Assembly: GCF_001005215.1 (NCBI RefSeq)
Contig: NZ_LBNQ01000018.1
Coordinates: 1 to 64,000 of the forward strand
Source of the DNA: Lampropedia cohaerens
Lineage (GTDB): Bacteria > Pseudomonadota > Gammaproteobacteria > Burkholderiales > Burkholderiaceae_C
Reading direction: 5' to 3'
Length of the DNA stretch: 64,000 bases
Shown here: one piece after another, positions 26,510-35,379 of the stretch
Numbering within the stretch: the first letter of the stretch is position 1
Layout of the letters: each line of letters opens with the position of its first letter
The notes under the pieces: model-generated
Seen by the model: only the letters and a program-made list of their open reading frames with translations
Told to the model about the DNA's origin: nothing
The model's database searches: none
Program-made: the position numbers and the translations under genes

Positions 26510-27276
26510 CATCCCGGAATACCGAACGGTCAGGCGCTGCGAGTGTAGTGCATGAAGTTTGCGCAATCGCCTAGGTGGCCTGCTGGCGCACGTTGTGGCC
26601 GCAGTGCAGGTCCGTTTGCGAGAAGCCATGGGGGTGTGGCAGTTGCCAGAGCGGCATGGCGTGCCATAAGCCATAAACAAACTGAGGCGCGATGTGCCGC
26701 ATTGGCCTTGTGAGAGCCTCGAAACTCGGAATTTCCCGCATGGGCGATACCAATGTCTGATGGGTGCCGTTGGCACCCCTATTCCGGGCGCCTGCTGATT
26801 GGCGCCATCCGGCTTGCAGACTTGCATCGCTCGTGCCCTTGAACCGTCTCCATTCATGTTGCTGGTAATCATGGCGTTGGCCTTGCTGGCGTGGTTGTTC
26901 AGGCAGCCACGTGGCAAAGGTGCGCCTGTGCCTGTGCGCGCCATGGCGTGCACGGCGCATCGGCTGCGGATTCGGCGCGCGGCGCATGGCAGGCATTGGT
27001 CGGCCCTGCGTGGCGGCGCGCATCCTGCCGTTGCCGCGATCCGGCCGCTTGCCCCTCCCCCTGATTGCGCATCCTGACTGCACGCAATCGTGCAGGCAGG
27101 GTCTCGGGGTAATCTGGAACTGTTTCTTCCGACGTTTTCGTTGACGACGCTGCACAAGGCCCTGGCCATGGCGCGGGCTGCCGTTGGGCCGTCCGCATGT
27201 AGGAAACTGCTGCTGCAGCGGCATGGCCCGGACGCGTTGGCCGTACGCTGCAACACACGTCGTGAAGGAATGCCTC
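26510..27276 (+). promoter_or_regulatory. Long structured 5' leader of rne
   Basis: About 770 bp without a convincing gene lie between the TATAAT box and rne. Two strong hairpins are visible: GGGTGCC-GTT-GGCACCC at 26762-26778 and GGCGCC-N8-GGCGCC at 26787-26806. In E. coli the 361-nt rne leader contains hairpins that RNase E binds to control its own mRNA decay; by analogy this leader may do the same. A short reading frame around 26856-27077 begins with a hydrophobic stretch, but its remainder looks non-coding. A closer promoter cannot be excluded. Confidence 0.45.
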
Positions 27277-30249
27277 ATGAAGAGGATGTTGATCAATGCC
27301 ACGCACGCGGAAGAGCGTCGCCTGGCAATTGTTGATGGTCAGAAGCTGCTGGACTATGAGATCGAGTACAGCGGGCGCGAGCAGCGCAAGGGCAATATCT
27401 ACAAGGCGGTTGTCACGCGCGTCGAGCCGAGCTTGGAAGCCTGCTTCGTCGACTACGGCGAGGAACGCCAGGGCTTTCTGCCATTCAAGGAAATCTCCCG
27501 CCAGTATTTTGCCGAGGGTGTTGCCGTCAGCCAGGCCCGGATCAGCGATGTGATCCGCGAAGGCCAGGAGCTGCTGGTGCAGGTCGAAAAGGAAGAGCGC
27601 GGCAACAAGGGGGCGGCGCTGACGACCTTCATCAGCCTGGCAGGGCGCTATGTGGTGCTGATGCCCAACAACCCGCGTGGCGGCGGCGTCTCGCGCCGCA
27701 TCGAGGGCAATGAGCGCAACGAGCTCAAGGAGGCGATGGACCAGCTTGAATACCCCAAGGGCATGTCCATCATCGCGCGCACGGCCGGCATCGGGCGCAC
27801 GGCCGAAGAGCTGCAGTGGGACCTGAACTACCTGCTCAAGCTCTGGAAGGCCATCGAGGAGGCGGCCGCCGACAAGGCGCCCAACCTGATCTATCAGGAG
27901 TCGAACCTGGTGATTCGTGCCATCCGTGACTACTTCAGCCCGGATATCGGCGAAATCCTCATCGACACGGATGCCATCTACGATCAGGCGGCCGGTTTCA
28001 TGTCCTACGTGATGCCGGAAAACGCCGCGCGCGTCAAGCGCTACCGCGACCCGGCGGCGCTGTTCTCGCGGTTCCAGATCGAACACCAGATCGAGTCGGC
28101 CTATGCACGCACCGTGCAGCTGCCCTCGGGTGGCGCCATCGTGATCGACCAGACCGAGGCGCTGGTGGCCGTGGACGTGAACTCGGCGCGTTCGATCAAG
28201 GGCGGTGACATCGAGGAGACAGCCACCCGTACCAACCTGGAAGCCGCTGACGAGATCGCCCGCCAGCTGCGCCTGCGCGATCTGGGCGGGCTGGTCGTGA
28301 TCGACTTCATCGACATGGAGGACGCCAAGAATCGCCGCGAGGTGGAAAACCGTTTGCGCGAGGCGTTGCGCCAGGACCGGGCCCGGGTGCAGTTTGGCTC
28401 GATCAGCAAGTTTGGGCTGCTGGAAATGAGCCGCCAGCGCCTCAAGCCCGCGCTCTCGGAAGGCGCCTCCATCCCGTGCCCGCGGTGTGGCGGTACAGGC
28501 CACGTGCGCGACATCGAAAGCTCGGCGCTGCAGATCCTGCGCGTGGTGCAGGAAGAGTCCATGAAGGACAACACCGCCGCCGTGCACTGCCAGGTGCCGG
28601 TGGAGGTGGCCAGCTACCTGCTCAACGAGAAGCGCACCGAAGTCACCAAGATCGAGATCCAGCAGCGCGTCAACGTGCAGATCGTGGCCAACAAGACGCT
28701 GGAGACGCCCAACTATCGGCTCGAGCGCCTCAAGGCCGACGACAGCCGTCTTGATGACACGGTGCCCAGCTACAAGTTGGCCGAAGAAATCGAAGATCCA
28801 CTGGTGACGGCGCGCCGCTCCAAGGAGCCGACCAATCGCCAGACGCCGCTGATCAAGACCTTGATGCACGACGCACCGCCGCCGGTCGTCGCCCCCAAGG
28901 CTGCGGCAGAGCCCGCATCAGCTGCGGCACCTGCAGCGGTGAGCGCGCCTGCGGCTGTGCCCATCGCGTCAAAGCTGTTGGGATGGCTGGAGCGCATCAA
29001 GGCCATGCTCAGTCTCGGCGGCCCGACAGTGGCCAAGACCGAGGAGACGGCCAAGACTGCGGCGGCCACACCCACAGGTCCTGGCGCTGCATCGGGCGCA
29101 GACAGTGGCGAGCGCAAGCGCTCCGGAGAGCGTCGCCAGGACGGGCGTGGCCGTGGCACGCGCAATGGGCAAGGTAGCAGAAATGGTGGCCGCAGCAGCG
29201 CCAATGCCACGCAGGATGGCGACGCGCCACGGCGCGAGCGTGGCGACAGGGCAGAGCGTGCGGATAACCAGGAGGGGCGGGAAGCCCGTGGCGAGCGCAG
29301 CCGCTCTCGCTCCGAACGCAGGCCGCGCGGCGAAGCCGGCAGCGTGGAGAGTGCCGCCGCCCAGACAGTTGGCACTTCCGCGCAATCGGTAGCCGATGCA
29401 GAGAATGAACAGGGCAGCCGTCGCGGCAGTCGCCAGCGTGGTCGCAGGCAGGGGGGCGCAGAGCGTGACGAGGCGCAGGCAGGCGACAGCGAACGCAGCC
29501 GCGCGCGCCCGCGCCGCGACGCCGAGCGGCCGCAGGAGGCGTCCAGCCCCAGCGACGAGCAGGTTGTGCTGAACGATGGAGCCGTTTCTGCGGAGCAGCC
29601 GGATGCGCAGGTGCGCGAGGAGCGCCGTGAGCGTCGCTCCCGCGACCGTTACGGGCGTGACCGGCGTCGTTCGGATCGTGCTGATGCGCCATCCGAGTCG
29701 ACGCAGTCGCAGGCGGACAGCGCCCCTGCGGCCGATGCTGTGGAAGCGTCCGCTGTCGGCACATCCCCGGTTGCGACCGAGGATGGTTCGCAGACTCCTC
29801 GCAGCCGCAGCTATTTTGCCGATCGTGCCGCCGCAGTGGTGGTGACGGACGCCGCACCAGCGCCAGCCGCTGAGGCGCCCGAAACGCAGCAGACTGCCAC
29901 GGCGGCGGTCGAACCCGAGCCGGTTGCGCAGGCGCCCGCCAGCATGGAACCGGCCGAAACCGTCGTAAGCACGGTTGATCAGCCCGCCGCCGAAAGTGGG
30001 CAGGAAGCCCGATTCGTGCTGGATGTCCAGGCCCTTGCTGCAGTAGTGGAAAGTGCTGGCCTGCAATGGGTACATACCGATCCGCAGAAGGCAGCGCAAG
30101 TGCGTCAGGCCATTGAGTCGGCCCCGAAGCCGGTGCACGTGCCACGGCCACGGCCGCCTGCTGTGGTGGTTGACACGCAGCCCTTGCAGCTGGTGGAGAC
30201 CCGCAAGGACCTGCGTGAGGTGCGTTTCCCGTTCGATCAGCAGGCTTGA
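27277..30249 (+). CDS. rne: Ribonuclease E
   Basis: RNase E is the endonuclease that starts mRNA decay and matures rRNA and tRNA, acting at the inner membrane as the degradosome scaffold. The 990-residue product begins [17 protein letters not shown] at ATG 27277, with GAAGGA upstream. The S1 domain spans ~37-120, the catalytic Asp residues are about 300 (VAVDVNSAR) and 343 (VVIDFIDM), and the Zn-link is CPRC at 401-404. From about residue 530 the protein becomes a low-complexity tail: Ala/Pro-rich, then Arg/Gly/Glu-rich ([15 protein letters not shown] type), then Ala/Glu-rich. It ends in VRFPFDQQA after a conserved-looking TDPQKA region. The tail likely binds RNA and degradosome partners. An in-frame extension to 27184 was rejected. 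Confidence 0.97.
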   Translation: MKRMLINATHAEERRLAIVDGQKLLDYEIEYSGREQRKGNIYKAVVTRVEPSLEACFVDYGEERQGFLPFKEISRQYFAEGVAVSQARISDVIREGQELLVQVEKEERGNKGAALTTFISLAGRYVVLMPNNPRGGGVSRRIEGNERNELKEAMDQLEYPKGMSIIARTAGIGRTAEELQWDLNYLLKLWKAIEEAAADKAPNLIYQESNLVIRAIRDYFSPDIGEILIDTDAIYDQAAGFMSYVMPENAARVKRYRDPAALFSRFQIEHQIESAYARTVQLPSGGAIVIDQTEALVAVDVNSARSIKGGDIEETATRTNLEAADEIARQLRLRDLGGLVVIDFIDMEDAKNRREVENRLREALRQDRARVQFGSISKFGLLEMSRQRLKPALSEGASIPCPRCGGTGHVRDIESSALQILRVVQEESMKDNTAAVHCQVPVEVASYLLNEKRTEVTKIEIQQRVNVQIVANKTLETPNYRLERLKADDSRLDDTVPSYKLAEEIEDPLVTARRSKEPTNRQTPLIKTLMHDAPPPVVAPKAAAEPASAAAPAAVSAPAAVPIASKLLGWLERIKAMLSLGGPTVAKTEETAKTAAATPTGPGAASGADSGERKRSGERRQDGRGRGTRNGQGSRNGGRSSANATQDGDAPRRERGDRAERADNQEGREARGERSRSRSERRPRGEAGSVESAAAQTVGTSAQSVADAENEQGSRRGSRQRGRRQGGAERDEAQAGDSERSRARPRRDAERPQEASSPSDEQVVLNDGAVSAEQPDAQVREERRERRSRDRYGRDRRRSDRADAPSESTQSQADSAPAADAVEASAVGTSPVATEDGSQTPRSRSYFADRAAAVVVTDAAPAPAAEAPETQQTATAAVEPEPVAQAPASMEPAETVVSTVDQPAAESGQEARFVLDVQALAAVVESAGLQWVHTDPQKAAQVRQAIESAPKPVHVPRPRPPAVVVDTQPLQLVETRKDLREVRFPFDQQA

Positions 30250-30263
30250 GGGCCTACAGTGCC

Positions 30264-30305
30264 AGCCCGCAGGCAGTGGCTTTGACGCCGCCTGCGGGCT
30301 TTCTG
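30264..30305 (+). terminator. Intrinsic terminator after rne
   Basis: AGCCCGCAGGC (30264-30274) and GCCTGCGGGCT (30290-30300) form a perfect 11-bp stem with a 15-nt loop, followed by a short T-rich run. It lies 15 bp after the rne stop. Confidence 0.8.
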
Positions 30306-30449
30306 CACATGAGTGCTTGAAGTGCCGTCATGGCCCGCAGCGCCTTTGCCTGGCTGCGCGGCGCATGAAAAGAGCGTAAACAGGTTCTTAAACCCATTCT
30401 TGGCAAGGAGATCGGCAGGCGAGGGCGGAGTTGAGGGAAAATCAGCCCC

Positions 30450-31235
30450 ATGCTGTTTCTGCTCTCTCCCGCCAAGTCGCTGGATTACGACAGCCCTGTC
30501 GATCCGGCCCTGCCCGCCACCGAGCCGCTGTTTACCCGGCAGTCGGAAACCATCATGGCTGCGCTGCGCACCCGGTCCGCGCAGGAATTGCAGCAACTCA
30601 TGGGCATCAGTGCCAAGCTGGCGGAACTGAATGTGCAGCGCAATCGGGCCTGGAGCGCACGCCACGGCCCGCAGAATGCGCGCCAGGCGGTGCTGGCGTT
30701 CAACGGTGATGTGTACGAGGGACTGCAGGCGGCCAGCCTGGGCGCGGACGAACTGCAGTGGGCGCAGGAGCACGTGTTGATTCTCAGTGGGCTTTACGGC
30801 GCCTTGCGGCCCCTGGACTGGCTGCAGCCGTACCGGCTGGAGATGGGAACGCGTCTTGCCGTCGGCAAGGCGGAAAACCTCTACCAGTTCTGGGCGGAAC
30901 CGCTGGCGCGCTACCTGACCGAACGGCTGCAGGCGCAGAAAACACCGGTGATCGTCAATCTCGCCTCCAACGAGTACTTCAAGGCGGTGGACCGCAAGCG
31001 CCTGAAGGCACGCGTGATCGATTGCGTCTTTCAGGACGAGAAGGCGGGACAGTACAAGATCATCAGTTTTCTTGCCAAGCGCGCGCGCGGGCTGATGGCG
31101 CGCTACGCCATTGCGCACCGCATCGACCATCCGGACGCGCTGAAGGATTTCGACGCTGAAGGCTACCGCTTTGCGCCGCAACAGTCCTCGGCGGACAAGT
31201 TGGTGTTTTTCCGCCCCGAGCAGGCCAGGCCCTGA
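30450..31235 (+). CDS. yaaA: Peroxide stress protein YaaA
   Basis: A 261-residue member of the YaaA (DUF328/UPF0246) family, almost the same length as the E. coli protein. In E. coli it is OxyR-induced and limits free iron and DNA damage under peroxide stress; a DNA-binding fold has been described. The N-terminal LFLLSPAKSLDY, the ILSGLYGALRPLDWLQPYRLEMG region (GLYGALRPLD) and NLASNEYFK are typical. A weak purine-rich site precedes ATG 30450. The gene stands between the rne terminator and the P4H-like gene, 52 bp downstream on the same strand. No OxyR-like site was looked for in detail. Confidence 0.93.
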   Translation: MLFLLSPAKSLDYDSPVDPALPATEPLFTRQSETIMAALRTRSAQELQQLMGISAKLAELNVQRNRAWSARHGPQNARQAVLAFNGDVYEGLQAASLGADELQWAQEHVLILSGLYGALRPLDWLQPYRLEMGTRLAVGKAENLYQFWAEPLARYLTERLQAQKTPVIVNLASNEYFKAVDRKRLKARVIDCVFQDEKAGQYKIISFLAKRARGLMARYAIAHRIDHPDALKDFDAEGYRFAPQQSSADKLVFFRPEQARP

Positions 31236-31287
31236 GTGGGCCGCTGCGCCAGTTCCTCTCGTCGCCACATTCCGGAGATACGGTGCC

Positions 31288-32220
31288 ATGACCAAGAACT
31301 CCAGCGCCAGCAATCCGCTGCTGGCTTCCGTCACACCCGAGCTGCGGGCCTGGATCGTGTCGCAGGCGCAGGCAGGGGTATCGGCGCCCAAAGTGCTCAA
31401 GGCCATGCTGGATGTCGGCTGGAAAGAGGATGTGGCGCTTGCAGCCATGGAGGCGGTGCTGACCGAGCATCTGCAAGCCGGTGCGGCGGTGGAGTCGAAA
31501 GCCTCTACTGTCACGGTTGGGCAGGCAAATGATGCACAGCAGGGCTTGCCGCCTGCAGTGGCAGTGCCAGATCTGGCGCTGGACGACCTGCCAGGATGGC
31601 TGGACGCCGGTGACCGTCAGGTGCGTGTGCTCATGCACATGCGGTTGCCGCGAGTGGTGGTGCTTGACGGGCTGCTGACCCCGCAGGAGTGCGAAGCCAT
31701 CATTGCGCTGGCCAGGCCGCGCATGAAGCGCTCGCTGACCATCAACAGCAAGAGCGCCGAGGGTGGCGACGAGGTCAACGACGACCGCACCAGTGAAGGC
31801 ATGTTCTTCGAACGGGGCGAGCACCCGGTTGTGGCGGCGCTGGAGCGGCGCATTGCGTACCTGCTGAACTGGCCGCTTGAAAACGGCGAGGGGCTGCAGG
31901 TGCTGCGCTATGGCCCGGGAGCCGAGTACAAGCCGCATTACGACTATTTCGAGCCGGGCCTGCCGAGTACCCCCGCGCTGCTGCGCCGTGGTGGTCAGCG
32001 CGTCGGCACCATGCTGGTGTATCTCAACACGCCGGACAACGGCGGAGGCACCATCTTCCCTAACGCCAATCTGGAAATCGCCGCCCAACAGGGGATGGCC
32101 GTGTTCTTCAGCTACGACCGGCCCCATCCGGTCTCGCAGTCGCTGCATGGCGGCTCGCCCGTGATCAAGGGTGAGAAATGGGTGGCCACCAAGTGGCTGC
32201 GCGAGCGCGAGTTCGTCTAA
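31288..32220 (+). CDS. 2OG-Fe(II) oxygenase, prolyl 4-hydroxylase-like
   Basis: A 310-residue oxygenase of the P4H alpha-subunit family. The C-terminal ~190 residues form the double-stranded beta-helix with iron ligands His217 and Asp219 (YKPHYDYF) and distal His287, followed by Lys297 for 2-oxoglutarate (LHGGSPVIKGEKW). The first ~60 residues form a small helical module (ELRAWIVSQAQAGVSAPKV and a VALAAMEAVL helix), then a variable linker. A GGAGA site precedes ATG 31288; the upstream in-frame extension overlaps yaaA and was rejected. Bacterial homologues hydroxylate prolines in proteins such as EF-Tu or collagen-like repeats; no collagen-like substrate is in this window, so the target is open. 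Confidence 0.9.
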   Translation: MTKNSSASNPLLASVTPELRAWIVSQAQAGVSAPKVLKAMLDVGWKEDVALAAMEAVLTEHLQAGAAVESKASTVTVGQANDAQQGLPPAVAVPDLALDDLPGWLDAGDRQVRVLMHMRLPRVVVLDGLLTPQECEAIIALARPRMKRSLTINSKSAEGGDEVNDDRTSEGMFFERGEHPVVAALERRIAYLLNWPLENGEGLQVLRYGPGAEYKPHYDYFEPGLPSTPALLRRGGQRVGTMLVYLNTPDNGGGTIFPNANLEIAAQQGMAVFFSYDRPHPVSQSLHGGSPVIKGEKWVATKWLREREFV

Positions 32221-32275
32221 AAACCGTATTCAGTGCACGACTGGGAGAAGACGCGCCAGCCGTGTGACACTGTCG

Positions 32276-32971
32276 TTACGTGTCGTGGCGTTCTTTGCGC
32301 CAGCGCTGCACCAGCGGCGGCACCAGTTCCGTAGCGCGGCCTGCGAGGAACTGGTAGTCCTGCGGGGGATGGGCCACATCCAGCGCAATCAACACCTTCT
32401 CGGCGTGCGCCGGGGCCTCACGCACCAGCCCTGCAACCGGAAATACCGACAGCGAGGTGCCGACCACCAGCATTTTGTCGGCGCGGCTGATTGCCTCCAT
32501 CGCCTCATCCAGGCGCAGCACAGGCTCGCCGAACCACACGACATGCGGGCGCAGCTGACTGCCATCCGGCGCCAGGTCGCCCGGCTCGATGTCGGGCTTG
32601 GTCAGGGGCACGACCAGATCCGCGTTGATGCTGCTCTGGCCTTTGATGATTTCCCCATGCACGTGGATCACGTTGCTGGAGCCTGCGCGCTCGTGCAAGT
32701 CGTCGATGTTCTGGGTAACCACCGTGACTTCATAGTCGCGCTCAAGCTGCGCAATGGCGTGGTGGGCCGCATTGGGCTGGGCTGCCAGCACCTCGTGGCG
32801 GCGCTGGTTGTAGAACCTGAGCACAAGCTCTGGATTGGCTGCAAAACCTTCGGGCGTGGCCACCTCGTCAATGCGGTACTCGTGCCAGTAGCCGTCAAAG
32901 TCACGGAAGGTGCGCAACCCGCTCTCGGCGCTGATGCCTGCGCCCGAGAAAACGACGATACGAGGTTTCAT
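32276..32971 (-). CDS. cobB: CobB/SIRT5-type sirtuin lacking the zinc cysteines
   Basis: An NAD-dependent protein deacylase of 231 residues from ATG 32971. The NAD-binding GAGISAESGLRTFRD, the TQNIDDLHERAG segment and the catalytic His105 (HVHGE) are intact. Tyr54 and Arg57 in RFYNQRR match the pair that gives CobB and SIRT5 affinity for succinyl- and malonyl-lysine. Oddly, between HGE and LRPHVVWFGE there is no cysteine at all, so the usual four-Cys zinc site is missing and replaced by a polar loop (KPDIEPGDLAPDGS). Zinc-less sirtuins occur in other bacteria, so this can be functional. It lies behind the tRNA-Val terminator. The start could extend to 33049, but that stretch covers the terminator. 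Confidence 0.88.
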   Translation of the reverse strand: MKPRIVVFSGAGISAESGLRTFRDFDGYWHEYRIDEVATPEGFAANPELVLRFYNQRRHEVLAAQPNAAHHAIAQLERDYEVTVVTQNIDDLHERAGSSNVIHVHGEIIKGQSSINADLVVPLTKPDIEPGDLAPDGSQLRPHVVWFGEPVLRLDEAMEAISRADKMLVVGTSLSVFPVAGLVREAPAHAEKVLIALDVAHPPQDYQFLAGRATELVPPLVQRWRKERHDT

Positions 32972-32997
32972 GTCAGCGCTTCCTGTACATGACGCGC

Positions 32998-33024
32998 AAA
33001 AAAGCCGCTTTGAAAAGCGGCTTT
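32998..33024 (-). terminator. Intrinsic terminator of tRNA-Val
   Basis: On the minus strand AAAGCCGCTT and AAGCGGCTTT form a perfect 10-bp stem with a TTCA loop, followed by a T-run (A-run 32998-33003 on the plus strand). It lies 45 bp downstream of the tRNA and 27 bp before the sirtuin start. Confidence 0.88.
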
Positions 33025-33069
33025 CTTCAAACGATGTTTTGTCATTCAACCAATGACCTCAAGTGTCAT

Positions 33070-33146
33070 TGGTAGGCGCGATTGGATTCGAACCAACGAC
33101 CCCCACCATGTCAAGGTGGTGCTCTAACCAACTGAGCTACGCGCCT
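33070..33146 (-). tRNA. tRNA-Val(GAC)
   Basis: A complete cloverleaf on the minus strand, 77 nt including an encoded CCA (33072-33070). The acceptor AGGCGCG pairs with CGCGCCT, the D arm is GCTC-AGTTGGTTA-GAGC, the anticodon stem CCACC/GGTGG encloses TTGACAT with anticodon GAC (33112-33110), and the T arm GTTGG-TTCGAAT-CCAAT is standard. It reads the GUC and GUU valine codons. A promoter-like TAGAAT lies just upstream and a terminator downstream, so it is a single-gene unit. Confidence 0.97.
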
Positions 33147-33162
33147 GTGCGTCGAATCCGAG

Positions 33163-33191
33163 ATTCTAGTACAAAAAATCGGTCGGTCTGA
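33163..33191 (-). promoter_or_regulatory. Predicted promoter of tRNA-Val
   Basis: On the minus strand TAGAAT (33168-33163) is a good -10 element about 17 bp upstream of the mature tRNA end; the matching -35 (TCAGAC, 17-bp spacing) is weak. Confidence 0.45.
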
Positions 33192-33246
33192 GAAAATTTG
33201 GGGAAATTCTCCAACCTTCCACGCGCGGGGTACTTGGCGCTGTCAG

Positions 33247-33275
33247 TTGGCGCCGCCCGCGCGTGCTGGGATAAT
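33247..33275 (+). promoter_or_regulatory. Predicted promoter of trhP-aroK
   Basis: TTGGCG (33247-33252) and GATAAT (33270-33275) are 17 bp apart, about 57 bp before the trhP start codon. Confidence 0.55.
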
Positions 33276-33332
33276 GGCAGCTTTGCCGATTTCGCTGGCC
33301 ACTTCTCTGGCGAAAGTGCCGCAGTAACGACC

Positions 33333-34733
33333 ATGACGACTTTCAGCCCCGAACTTCTGTTGCCCGCCGGCTCGCTTGAGAAAATGCGCGCTGCCTATGA
33401 CTTTGGCGCAGATGCGGTGTACGCGGGCCAGCCGCGCTACAGCCTGCGGGCGCGCAACAACGACTTCCGGCTGGAGCAGCTCAAGCAGGGCATCGAGGAA
33501 GCGCATGCGCGCGGCAAGAAGTTCTTTGTCACCAGCAACCTGCTGGCGCACAACGACAAGGTGCGTACCTACCTGCGCGACATCGAGCCCATCATCGCTC
33601 TCAACCCGGATGCGCTGATCATGGCCGATCCGGGCCTGATCATGCTGGTGCACGAGAAGTGGCCGCACATTCCGATTCACCTGTCGGTGCAGGCCAACAC
33701 TACCAACTCTGCGTCGGTGAAGTTCTGGCAGAAGGTGGGTGTCTCGCGCATCATCCTCTCGCGCGAGCTCAGCCTCAAGGAGATCGAGCAGATCCGCCAG
33801 GATTGCCCGGACATGGAAATCGAGGTGTTCGTGCACGGCGCGCTGTGCATTGCCTATTCCGGGCGCTGCCTGTTGTCTGGCTATTTCAACCATCGCGATC
33901 CGAATCAGGGCACCTGTACCAACGCCTGCCGCTGGGACTACAAGACCCATGCAGCGGATGTCGACCCCAACACTGGCGAGGCGCTGGCCACCGCGAAGAT
34001 GGATGCAGGTTTCAACTTCCAGGCCATGCAGGAAGAGGGCGACAAGGCCTTTGCTGCGTGCGGCGACGGGCGGCGCCATCCCAAGGCTGACCAGGTCTAC
34101 CTGATCGAGGAGATCGGTCGCCCCGGCGAGCTGATGCCCATCATGGAAGATGAGCACGGCACCTACATTCTCAACAGCAAGGACTTGCGTGCGGTCGAGC
34201 ATGTGGAGCGGCTGACGAAGATCGGCGTCGATTCACTCAAGATCGAGGGCCGCACCAAGAGCCTGTACTACGTGGCGCGCACGGCGCAGGTCTATCGCCG
34301 CGCCATTGATGACGCAGTCGCCGGCCGGCCTTTCGATCCGACGCTGATCACCGAGCTGGAAGGGCTGGCCAACCGTGGCTACACCGGCGGCCTGCTGGAG
34401 CGGCGGCCTGCCAATGACTACCAGAATTATGAGACTGGGCATTCGGTGGCCAAGCGCAGCCAGTTCGTGGGCGAGGTGCGCGGCGTGCGCGCCGACGGCT
34501 GGGTCGAAGTGGAAACCAAGAACCGCTTTGCCGTTGGCGACACGCTGGAGATCATCCATCCCAGTGGCAACCGCCTGGTCAAGCTGGAAACCATGCAGGA
34601 CGCAGATGGCCAGAGCATCCAGGTGGCAGCAGGCAACCCGCTGCGGGTCTGGTTGCCGATCGACGGGCCGGTCGAGGGCGCGCTGGTTGCCAGGCTGCTG
34701 CAGCCTCAGGCGCAGGAGGCGGTGGCGGTGTGA
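33333..34733 (+). CDS. trhP: U32 family protein TrhP/YegQ, tRNA U34 hydroxylation
   Basis: A 466-residue U32 peptidase-family protein matching YegQ, now named TrhP, which is needed for prephenate-dependent formation of 5-hydroxyuridine at tRNA position 34. The U32 signature is clear: EVFVHGALCIAYSGRCLLS, then NQGTCTNACRW, with the cysteines that bind an iron-sulfur cluster. LLLPAGSLEKMRAAYDFGAD at the N terminus and SLKIEGRTKS later are typical. ATG 33333 is used; the in-frame extension to 33198 lies over the promoter. Its TGA overlaps the GTG of aroK by 4 bp. The link with the shikimate gene is notable because TrhP depends on prephenate. Confidence 0.9.
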   Translation: MTTFSPELLLPAGSLEKMRAAYDFGADAVYAGQPRYSLRARNNDFRLEQLKQGIEEAHARGKKFFVTSNLLAHNDKVRTYLRDIEPIIALNPDALIMADPGLIMLVHEKWPHIPIHLSVQANTTNSASVKFWQKVGVSRIILSRELSLKEIEQIRQDCPDMEIEVFVHGALCIAYSGRCLLSGYFNHRDPNQGTCTNACRWDYKTHAADVDPNTGEALATAKMDAGFNFQAMQEEGDKAFAACGDGRRHPKADQVYLIEEIGRPGELMPIMEDEHGTYILNSKDLRAVEHVERLTKIGVDSLKIEGRTKSLYYVARTAQVYRRAIDDAVAGRPFDPTLITELEGLANRGYTGGLLERRPANDYQNYETGHSVAKRSQFVGEVRGVRADGWVEVETKNRFAVGDTLEIIHPSGNRLVKLETMQDADGQSIQVAAGNPLRVWLPIDGPVEGALVARLLQPQAQEAVAV

Positions 34734-35311
34734 CGGAGCTGGCCTCGGACCATGCGGTGAAGAAGCGCACACCGCTGAAGATTGCGCTCATCGGCATGCC
34801 AGCCATTGGCAAGACGACCATCGGGCGCAAGCTAGCGCGTTGCTATGGCTATGCATTTGTCGATCTCGATCATGTGATCGAGGAGCGCATCGGCTGCAGT
34901 ATTCGCGAGTATTTCGAATGCATGGGCGAGCCGGCGTTTCGTGACATCGAAGCGACGGTGCTGGCACAGCAGGTCGCACGGGCCGAGCCGCTGGTGCTGT
35001 CCACCGGTGGAGGCATCGTGCTGCGGCCCGAGAACCGCGCCCAGTTGCGCTGCCACTGCCATGTTGTCTACCTGCACGCGCTGCCGGAAGCGCTGCTGCG
35101 GCGCGTACGCCATGACCGCACCCGTCCACTTCTGCAGGTGCACGATCCCTTGCGGCGCCTGCAGGAACTGTACGTCACGCGCCATCCGCTTTACCTTGAG
35201 ACGGCCGACGTGCAGGTGCAGGCAGATGTCGGCAGCATGCGTCAGACACTGCAGACCATCGAGCGGCAGCTGGCATCGCTGGGTGTGCCGCCACCGGTGG
35301 CAAGCGGCTGA
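34730..35311 (+). CDS. aroK: Shikimate kinase
   Basis: Shikimate kinase phosphorylates shikimate at O3 in aromatic amino acid synthesis. The 193-residue product has the P-loop GMPAIGKTT near residue 22 (usually GxxGxGKS/T; the middle glycine is Ala here), DLDHVIEERIG for shikimate binding, STGGGIVLRPENR and the lid region RTRPLL. Translation starts at GTG 34730, overlapping the trhP stop (GTGA), with GGAGG at 34714-34718. It is followed by aroB after 68 bp, the usual aroKB order. Confidence 0.93.
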   Translation: MTELASDHAVKKRTPLKIALIGMPAIGKTTIGRKLARCYGYAFVDLDHVIEERIGCSIREYFECMGEPAFRDIEATVLAQQVARAEPLVLSTGGGIVLRPENRAQLRCHCHVVYLHALPEALLRRVRHDRTRPLLQVHDPLRRLQELYVTRHPLYLETADVQVQADVGSMRQTLQTIERQLASLGVPPPVASG

Positions 35312-35379
35312 ACGTTCCGCTGTGTACTGCGTAGCGCGCCATAGACATCCTTTTTTTGACTTTTCCAGACGAGTTGTTC

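Noticed and set aside
26899..28869. 656-codon minus-strand frame
   Set aside because: It is opposite rne and its leader; the RNase E catalytic and zinc motifs prove the plus strand is coding.
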